DNA of 64,000 nt from Epiperipatus broadwayi (lineage: Eukaryota > Onychophora > Udeonychophora > Euonychophora > Peripatidae): the NCBI GenBank assembly GCA_028023455.1, contig JAQFVV010000027.1, forward strand, positions 9,547,845 through 9,611,844. Reading direction: 5' to 3'. Positions 55,300-64,000 of the stretch are shown one piece after another. Numbering within the stretch: the stretch's first letter is position 1; each line of letters opens with the position of its first letter. The notes under the pieces are model-generated. The model had not been told where the DNA came from and searched no databases. It saw nothing but the letters and a program-made list of their open reading frames with translations. The position numbers and the translations under genes are program-made.

Positions 55300-58200
55300 T
55301 TACACATCTATGAACCTTAAGCCCATGATTCTATCTTTTTATATATAATGTGTTAATGTAAATGCTAAATAGAAAAACACACACACGCATAGCTAATAAT
55401 ACAAGTTTATTTTTTTAAATAGAATATCAAAGGCACTTACAATTCAAGCAAATACTGCGTAAAGAAAGAATCTAATTGATCAGTTTCGAGACTATGTAAA
55501 CAATAAGCAAAAAATAAAATAATGTTGACATTACAATTCAAAATACATATAGAAGACAAAAAAAAAAAGTTCTAGTTTCATTCTAATTTCAAAAATATTT
55601 TTTAAAAAAATAAACACACAAAAATAAATAAAAAGGAAATCAAAGTTTTATAATGTCTTTGAGGAAATAAACTTTGATATCAAAATGGAAAAAAAAGATT
55701 CCGTTAGCAATAAAAGTTTCAAAAAATATGTTAAAAATATTTTATAATCACAGAATATCTATAAAAACAACAAAAAAGGGGGAGATTCTTTTTAAAGTAA
55801 CTCAGATTTCTCTAACAGCCGTATTAAATAACTCTGTATAGTTCTTGGCATCACAAGATCGAGGTATTATCAATTCTATAATGGAACAGTTAACAACAAA
55901 TTAGTACCAATTAAATAATGTAATATATATATATTTACCATGTCTAACAGTAGGTAAAATATTTTAAAAAAATATTGAAAGAAAAATTAGTTTTTCTAGA
56001 TACATAGTTTAAATTACTGTACAAACAAATCTCCCGATGAAAAATTCAGAGATAAATTTTATAAACAAAAAACTTACAACATTAAAATAAATCCACAAAA
56101 TATGGAAATGAAATAAACTGAGCAAGAAAACATATTTTAGGAACTTAAATGGCAAAACACTGCAAAAAACACATCAAAATTTAAATCAACATTTCTAAAT
56201 TTATAGACGGCAAAAAATATATATTAACTTTGCTTTTTCATTTAATATTTTTTAATTTTTTTTTTTTTCTATATACTTCAAGTAATCAAAAAAGTAAAGA
56301 TTATTTAAAAATTGTATTTATTGGACTAGATGAATACACTTGCCCATAATAAATTAATAGCTGACATATATATATATAAGGATAGAGAAAAAAAGAAAAA
56401 ATATCAGCAATAGGAGATAAAGTAACAAATTTTCATAAATCAAATGTTAAAAAATGAAAGATAATTATAAATGGAATGATTAAAAAAGCATGGATATTAC
56501 CACAGCCAATTAAAAATTTTGCATTTTTTTGTGCTACGAGTACTATGAACCTCCTGCTCCCCGCAACCCCCCATTAATATTTTCAAAAGGGAAAAAAAGT
56601 TCAAGAAAAATTCAATTCATTTTTTTAAGATCAACCATAATTAAAATATTTGCTTTGTAAAATTTATTGAGAAACCAATTTTTGCAAGTCAGTAAATTGT
56701 AATTCTCAGGAACAATATTCTTGGCTGTCACATAAGCAAGTATTCGGCTATTCTAATGGTAGTGTCAATAGCACAAAAGGTTTCATCTTGCAGAAGATCA
56801 TTAAGGTACTAATTATTATTAAATCCAAGTGTTTCAATATTACAGAATGAAGTTAATAAGACATGACATGACTATCGGAAGTTTGTAGAGTTTCATGCTT
56901 ATGCCTGAATTCATAAAATTGGACTATAAAGTTTTCGAAGTTAAAATTTTCTAATACAAATTCAGGCTGATGTCACCTGAGCAAAATTTCAGACACTTGG
57001 CTGCTGCTATTAAAATCTCATCATCATCCATTGTGACAAATTTAACCGGATAATTAATTATTAAATGAAGATTTTAATATATTTCAATAGTATCATAAAA
57101 AGCCAAGCATGATTATAAATATGTTTCCATTTTTAACGCAATATCTTCAGACATTTCTATCATTTTGTTTTCTTTTTCCAATGTTCTGTTTGTCTCGTCA
57201 TTTTGTATTTTATCTTTTAGTTTATTTTCAAAAACTTTAAATTAATTTTTACTGTAACATCAAACAATCCAGTGGAAATTTAGTGAGTTTTAGCTAATTG
57301 AAGTTGCTGTGTTTCATATTAAAGTCATATCCGGATTTGATCAAAATTTTCGAATATCGTAGCCCATTAATCTGCCACACACAGGAAGTTTCTAACTTTG
57401 ATAACTTCTCGAATGAATAATAATGTGTGTAAGCCTTCAGATTTCAATCTTCTAATATTAATCTCAAAGCTTCTCAAAAACAGTAGGTTTTAGGTAAAAA
57501 ATTTTATGGCATCTGCCCAATGTAGATCATCTGGCATCTAATGTGAATTAATTGCCAAAGCATATTCACTTCCACTTTCAGTTTTTAGATACAAACGCTA
57601 TTGGCTGACGATGAGTTGAATAAAAAAAATTTAATTTTTTTTATAGATAAAATGAATAGTTGAAACTGCATTCGAGCAGTTTTTTACAATAACCAAATTA
57701 AGTAAGTATGCAGCAATAAGAATGTAGTGTTCAAAATGATTGAAAAGTGACTTCGTAGCATCCTGAAATTGACCTATCGTTCTATTGTAAAGTCATCCTC
57801 TTACAATACCTACATCAATTTTGATTGGTTAGATGAATTTATTGATAACTTCTGGCAAGAGCTTCTTCAATGCGAATTGCAATTGAACAAAGGTAAAAAA
57901 ATGTTCAACTATTTTATTATCCGATTTTCCTTATAGTTACATAATAAGTATGAAATATGTTTGGGATTGAAGCAACACTTAAAGTATTTGCTGTCTGAAT
58001 TTCTTCTATGATGATTTTCCAATACTTGCTTTCCGCACATATTGTTGATGATAGATAAGAAGACTTTCCTTCTTTTTCATTATTACATTTTGTTTTATGG
58101 TTACTAAAAAAAGCTGAATCAAGAGGTGAAATAAATTTTATAATTGAAACAATATCCGTTTTCCACTGTTAATTAGATTGCCACTACTAGAATAATTTGC

Positions 58201-61030
58201 CTAAGGGCATTTCACCTAGAAAAAGGCATGTCATTCTCAAAGATCCATTGACCATAACTATTCTCTCGTTTCCCCTATAATATGCGAAGAAGCATACAAT
58301 TATTTGATTTATGAATGTCAATATAAAGGACCCTTTTTTTCTCTGGAGCATTATCTTTCAGATAACCTAAAATCATTATCATCGTGCTGGCATTCCTCAG
58401 AAATCACAAATCTCTTCCACTATATTTGAATTTGTCCATAAAAAGATGAAATCTTCAAACTTCAACCCCAAATCATTGTTATACTGATGACAAGCTCAAT
58501 ATCAGTTCCTGTGGAATTGGTATCATCAGAGGCAATATAGATCTCTTTCATGTTGCCATCATGAAATGCACTGTTCTGCTGCTACTTTGCATTTGAACCA
58601 AAGATCAAATAAATTTGAAAATTTACTAACAGTTCTTCACATTTCTGCTTCTTCTCATTTTTTTTTTTCTATTTGTTCGCCAATATAATACATCTGAAAG
58701 AGTGAAACAATCGATAAATACTCGATAGAACTGATTTAATTGGCGGAATAATTGAGCATAATAAAAAACGCTTAGTATTTAATAATATAATGCCAAAATA
58801 TAGATTAAATATATAACTTAATTCAGGTGTTGGATAAAAAAATGGTAGAAATAAACTATATAAAAAAGAAAATTATGCCAAATGAAAGGGATTGTGCTTT
58901 CCGTAAAGTCATTTTCATAATATTAAAAATGGGAAAAAAACCCCAGATACACCATTTGTTGAAGATAATCTTGAAGCAGAAATCACATTTTTTAAAGAAT
59001 TGGCATGAAGAAGGAATTAGGAGTTTATACACAGATTAATTTCTAAATTATATAGATAGCGGATGAATATTCCACAATTAAACTTTTAGTTACAAAGCTA
59101 TCTCTAGATAGGCCTTTGCCATTTGATTTTACCCTATAAGCTATTAGAGAACTGAATAACATTTTATTTTAGGGATATCCTCTTACAATCACTCGTATAT
59201 TTTTTAAGTCATCGATAAAAAAATCCTGGGTGGAAAAAATTCCAACCTATATATTGCATATTGAAAACATGATTAAATATCTAATTGTTTGTTTATATTA
59301 CAATTTGTATAATATATTTACATTTAAAAATAAACAAATAGACTTATTTCTACATTTTTTTTTTGTATGTATTAATTGCTGGATATTACAACAAGAAAAT
59401 TACTCACAATATTGAGAAAAAATTTGGAAGTAAAACATTAACATGATTCATATACTTTGAAAGGTATAAGACCACCAAAAGCTAAGACTTAGCGGACATT
59501 GGTGGGAATATAAACCAACTGCAATGGAAAAGAAATAAAAATAATACATTAGAGGATTTTAATTCATCTGATACAAAGAACAAATAATGCTATAAATTAA
59601 GAAAAGGCAACCGAGTTTATCATAGAATAATTTAAATTGTTAATGACAATATAAGACTCATAGGACAGTTTTTTTTTTGTTTTAATAAAAAAAAAAAAAA
59701 ACCTCTACAAGCTAAGCCAAACCTTCAAAAGACACTATCTATAAATAAGAATAGTATTGAATCCTCTTGATTTCTAGAGGGTTTTGTCGTAAACACGTGA
59801 AAATAGAAATTACTAAATAGGACACTTTTTATAGCTAATAAGTATACACATTATGGATAAGTAGGAACCACAATCAATTCCATTTTTTATAAACTCTGTT
59901 ATAAATATAGTTAGAAAGAAGGTCAAAATTTATTATTTAAAGAAATTATAAATATGACATTTATAACCACTAAGGAATTAAAAGCAAAATGGCTGAAAAT
60001 AGAAAATTACTATTCCAAGTTTCTTTGGCTAAAATATTTTATAATTAGTAAATATTTACTATTAAAAAATAAAAAAAATTGAATCTGACACTCTACCAGT
60101 GCACCAAATTTTTTCCTGGTTTGGTATAGTTGTAGATTCTGGAACTTAAGGTGCATAAATCATGCCCAAATTCTGTTATTTTCAGTGCTCAAACTTCCTA
60201 TAAATTCCTGAATCTTAAAACCATTCGATTGTTTACTTTATTTATTACTGTTAAAATTGAATAGTTTTTTCATTAATAAATATATATGACGAAGGATATA
60301 AAAATAACCAAAATTGTTCTTTGGTAGGCATACCTGTAGTAGTATGTGCTTCTGCTGCTAGATATCTCTTGCAGGGACCCTTCTGCATCAATCTGCCAAA
60401 TGATATCACTGTGTGAAATCATAGAGCTATAAAGGATATTTATTTGGGAAGTACACTTAATATATTCATCGATTTTTATAATGGCTGAAAAGTTGGAACA
60501 ACCTGAAAATCCGTCTTTTAGAAAAAAGGGCAACGGAAATTATAATGCTTGAAACAATTTTTCATTAAATTCAGCAACATATTCGCTAGATCTCACTCTG
60601 TGAGACTTTTTATTCTCTCTAATGATAAAATGTCTATTTTTTTTTTTTTTGTAAACTTAGAAGTGGAGAAGAAAAACAACTACTCATTTTCAATAGTAAA
60701 CTATTTATAAATGATTATGAACATTCAAACTCCTGAAAGAAAAAAAAAGATAAATGAGGGAAGACAAAAATAAAAAGTTAGGAAACAAATGGAAATGATA
60801 GGACTCAGAATTATTGTCCACATAATTAAAAGATGGGAATATGATAAGACATGGCGATCCCAATATCGCAATTCAGCAGAAAGATGACTCACGGAAAGAG
60901 AAACTTGCAATTATTGGCAGATGTTAGAATATCTTAAGCAACTGAAGACAATAAAATAAAATGAATTTATAATTAACCCATTAAAATAAATATAGTATCA
61001 ATTACAAAAATAAAAAACAAACAAAACAAA
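55300..61030. other. AT-rich intergenic sequence, largely unrecognised
   Basis: From 55400 to 56560 it is low-complexity. On the minus strand, 58600-56900 gives long but frequently interrupted protein-like stretches (for example YIASDDTNSTGTDIELVISI and LSIINNMCGKQVLENHHRR). They look like an old transposon or gene relic, but I cannot name the family. A SINE copy is at 60120-60240. Confidence 0.35.
60120..60240 (+). repeat. tRNA-related SINE copy
   Basis: GTTTGGTATAGTTGTAGATT, GGAACTTAAGGTGCATAAAT, CAGTGCTCAAACTTCCTATA and AACCATTCGATTGTTTAC follow the consensus of the copies at 15886-16222. Confidence 0.5.
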
Positions 61031-61031
61031 T

Positions 61032-62023
61032 TGTAACAGGGGCAGGGTTTAAACTCTGTTCCTGGGTAAAAGGTAACTTTAAATAGTCGCGAATATGTAA
61101 ATATCTTTTAACGCATATATTAAAATATATATAAATTAACTAAAGCAATCTTAAAGGAGGATCTTGTGCTCAATTCGTTTTAACAGGGTATGTGTATATA
61201 TATTAAAAGAAAAATAAATATAGCATATATGGAATATTTTAGAAAAAATATATGTATCTAATGTATAAACTTTATTGTATAGAATTTTGTTTTAAGAAGA
61301 CAAGAAAAAAACGAAACAGCTTTTGTTCTTGTATCTGGAATGCTGTAAATGGAAATCCTGTTTAAAGTTATGCTCGTTAAAATTTTTTAAAAAAATTGTA
61401 AATCTGATAAAATGTGCTAAAAGCTTTTCTTTTGTAAAAGGGACGCGGATTTAGAAAATTGTAATGTCCTGGAATGAGGAGATCGAGTAAGATAAAGTTA
61501 AAAAATGTAGAATGTTTGGAGGACTGATGGGAATTCAGGCCTGAGGACATAAGAAAAATGATATAAATAGCTAAAGGAAAATATAGTGTGATCTTTTATT
61601 TTTGGTCCTTTGCCTGTGGTCTTTTGGCTGTTATCTTTTTCTTTTTTGCTGTTGATCCGTATTTCATATAAAATAGAACTTTCAGCTGTTATTATAAGTG
61701 ATTAATTTTCAGACCTACATAACTAAAAGAAAAATATAAATGTTAACCGGCCTGAATATGTGGAGATGAAACCGTAGATGTGCTGGGTTTTTGCTCCCAT
61801 AGTCCCATGAATTAAATCAAAGCTGCTTCTTTGTCCTGTGATGGTTCAATCTTCAGAAATCCGCTCCGTACACCGTAATCGCATCAAGCATTCGAACACG
61901 TGATCATTTCCTTAGAAATTATAGACTTTCGTGATGGACACTCGTCACGGATCCAGACTCATTCAGTAAGCTTACTTTACTTATGAATAAAGATCTAACT
62001 TCCCCGGGGATTAAAAGGTAACA
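61032..62023 (+). other. Possible solo LTR
   Basis: The segment begins TGTAACAGGGGCAGGG and ends GGATTAAAAGGTAACA, i.e. TG...CA. An AATAAA-like signal (ATGAATAAAGATC) lies about 40 bases before the end and a TATA-like stretch near 61120-61140. The flanks CAAAT and GCCTA do not form a target duplication and no internal retroelement genes are present, so this is weak. Confidence 0.25.
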
Positions 62024-62029
62024 GCCTAT

Positions 62030-63160
62030 ATATATATATTTTATACAAATGTAAATGTGCACACATTAATTTTCAACATAACTTAGATTTAGTTCTGTTA
62101 AAGTTTATATATCTAAGTGTTAAGAAGAGACTGTATGATTCACATAATTAATAAAAATTTGATCTGTTAAAAATATATATTTATGCATATACTCCGAGTA
62201 AAGGATTGAGCACTACTATTTCTTTTTGTCGTTTCGTCTTTATTTATTTTCATTATCTCATAGTTAGTAGTTTAATTTAAATATATGTCTTCTGTATTGC
62301 ACAATTTTTATGCGTATTGCTCCAAAGTAACAAATCTCTGTTGGTCGCAGGACTACCCTTCCTTGATGAACTAGCTCATGGCCTAGTATTACTAATACCA
62401 TATTATTATTCGCATAAGATGCCGGCAATATAATTCTTATGTACATACCGATGTCCATAAATATATTGCTTGGGAAAATATTAATTAAGGATTAATAGAA
62501 ACTTAAGCCGAGTATTCACGTATTTATGTAATATCTTTTATTTTGTTTTTTCTTATATTAAGCTTTAAAATAATTGGTCTCCAGGCTAGGATGCTACAAG
62601 TCTAGCTCGGCAAAATTAATGTTTCATTTGTATATTAATCAATAAAACCACTGTATAAATGTTATATTATAATTGTTTGAAGAAGGAGGGTGTAAACTGA
62701 ACTTAGCAAAAATATAGAGAAGGGGTAGAACCCGTTATAATATTGATAATAATACAATCTATTGATCAATAATAAAGGCAAAATTTATTATTGACCTTTC
62801 TGTTCCAAAAGTGAATGCTCAATAACATCTCTTCTTACAACATTTCCTCTTTAAACAAATCACAAATGTCCGCCAAGTAAGGTTTTGTTATCCCATATGA
62901 CGCTTTAATTTTCCATTTCATTCAAGATTATTTATACTTTAACAACACGCCACTTAATACTAAATTGTTTGATTGCCTGCCTTCATTTTTCCAACATAAT
63001 TTTCATTATTTTATTCCTTGTATCCATGATGTGACACAAAATAGTTTTTCCTTAGATTAAGACAGAAACTTAAGTACATAGGCTATACATCTAGAAAACC
63101 TGTTAATCAAATTAAAAATTCCTTCTGAAATCATTATATACCACAGTATCTCCATTTCTT
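62030..63160. other. AT-rich sequence, nothing recognised
   Basis: No frames, repeats or RNA motifs stood out in this stretch. Confidence 0.4.
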
Positions 63161-63169
63161 ATTACCAAA

Positions 63170-63830
63170 TCTTATCTTTCACTCTTGATTTTTTTCCCTT
63201 CTGTCCCATTTTAATAAAAGTTGATTTATCAATTCCACTATCCTATCTTCATATTTCTCATTTTCATTATAAAGACGTAAATAAAATAAAAAAATCACAA
63301 AATTTCTGTCTTTCATTCTCCTTAACCATAAATATCTTATATTCTTGATATGATTTATTCTGATCATTTTTTTATATGTCCTTCATGATGTGATATGATT
63401 GGGTTCTCCTTAAATTAAATCAGATACTCTTGTTAGCTCTGTTCTTTGTCTTTCCAACTCAACCTCCAATGCTTCTTTCTAGCAATAAAATCAATAATGG
63501 ACATTCTCTATTTCAATCCAATTTCCACTGACTCTATATCCCTTATTGTTAATTATAAAAAAGAACCTTGTAAAGATGTTTAATCATTCTCAATATCTTC
63601 AAATCTATTCACATATTTTCAAGGCTGCTTCACAATCTATTCCTACCCATTCTATCATAAGTTTTTTCTACCTTTCAAAATGTAATAATGATTTATTCTC
63701 CAAGATGGAATAAATTAGTGCTTATCCTTCTCCCTGTAAGAAATCCAATCTGAACCCCTTCCAAAAGTTCCCTTTCTTACATTCAAGTCTAACACTATCC
63801 AATAAGATATGAATAAATAGTTTTTAAACA
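63170..63830 (-). pseudogene. Possible LINE relic (minus strand)
   Basis: Minus-strand frames include VRLECKKGNFWKGFRLDFLQ (compare a G.RQGCPLS-type motif), KKLMIEWVG, an EALEVELERQRTELTRVSDL segment like the pre-RT linker of some LINEs, and KNIRYLWLRRMKDRN. The order of the blocks is not fully consistent, so the call is tentative. Confidence 0.3.
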
Positions 63831-64000
63831 ATGCAAATAATTGCTAATGGTTTATAGTTAGTAAATAATGTAAAATCTTTTCTTTCCTCTTGCTTTTCTT
63901 TTTTTCACTTGACCTAGTGCTTTATTTGAATCATATTCATTTACTAACTGTCCTTCACCCAAAGTTTTTATTACAAGCTTATAAAATACATTTTCAAGTA

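Noticed and set aside
1-64000. CRISPR arrays, operons, bacterial promoters or ribosome binding sites
   Set aside because: The window is eukaryotic: spliced coding exons, SINEs and LINEs. No regularly spaced short repeat array of CRISPR type is present.

Overview
This window is strongly AT-rich metazoan nuclear DNA. It holds one recognisable host gene, split across nine short exons and separated by multi-kilobase introns full of decayed transposons. GT-AG introns, several tRNA-derived SINEs, RTE/CR1-like LINE relics, ZBED5-type hAT, piggyBac-type and Penelope-like elements, and hammerhead-ribozyme repeats point to an invertebrate, most likely a lophotrochozoan such as a mollusc. That placement is an inference and no species can be fixed from the sequence. 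Most open frames in the window are chance openings in AT-rich DNA.

Host gene: exons at 14638-14703, 20467-20620, 20708-20840, 26394-26542, 26630-26782, 30025-30163, 34476-34603, 34703-34922 and 40302-40459 (all + strand) join in phase. They encode about 432 residues of D-3-phosphoglycerate dehydrogenase (PHGDH), the first enzyme of serine synthesis. The NAD-binding Rossmann motif, the Arg/Glu/His catalytic triad and the C-terminal regulatory region are present. The first ~95-100 residues are missing, so their exons lie upstream of the window or were not recognised. A separate exon-like block with a stop codon and polyadenylation signals lies at 34102-34400, just before exon 7, and could be an alternative 3' end.

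Layout: 1-1.15 kb, RTE-like LINE relic (-). 2.7-6.1 kb, tRNA-like module and hammerhead-repeat fragments. 7.1-9.05 kb, decayed ZBED5-like hAT transposase. 9.48-11.32 kb, cluster of hammerhead-bearing inverted elements. 11.4-11.7 kb, LINE tail. 13.5-13.8 kb, hAT MITE. 14.6-40.5 kb, PHGDH, whose introns contain SINE tandems, two LINE relics, a 1.84-kb piggyBac-like element (22266-24102) and two Penelope-type inverted-copy insertions with target-site duplications (34955-35933, 36420-36813). 39.56-40.28 kb, a large palindrome with hammerheads that overlaps the last intron. 42.02-43.91 kb, a Penelope-like retroelement (RT + GIY-YIG, hammerhead, tRNA-like module) nested in a LINE and flanked by a 15-bp duplication. 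45.1-47.86 kb, a long-TIR DNA element. 49.9-55.3 kb, more hammerhead elements, a full SINE insertion and a hairpin. 55.3-64 kb, AT-rich sequence with decayed, mostly unrecognised material and a possible LINE relic at the end.

The strongest unusual signal is the repeated pairing of minimal hammerhead ribozymes with inverted-repeat, Penelope-type insertions. At least three sequence-unrelated families are present. Each has the core CUGANGA...GAAA, a 6-nt palindrome or near-palindrome as stem III (ACTAGT, ATGCAT, AACGTT) and a downstream NUH cleavage site. Two of them are linked to tRNA-like Pol III box A/B modules. PLE-associated minimal hammerheads are already known in metazoans. The coupling to tRNA-like modules and head-to-head inverted copies seen here deserves a closer look.
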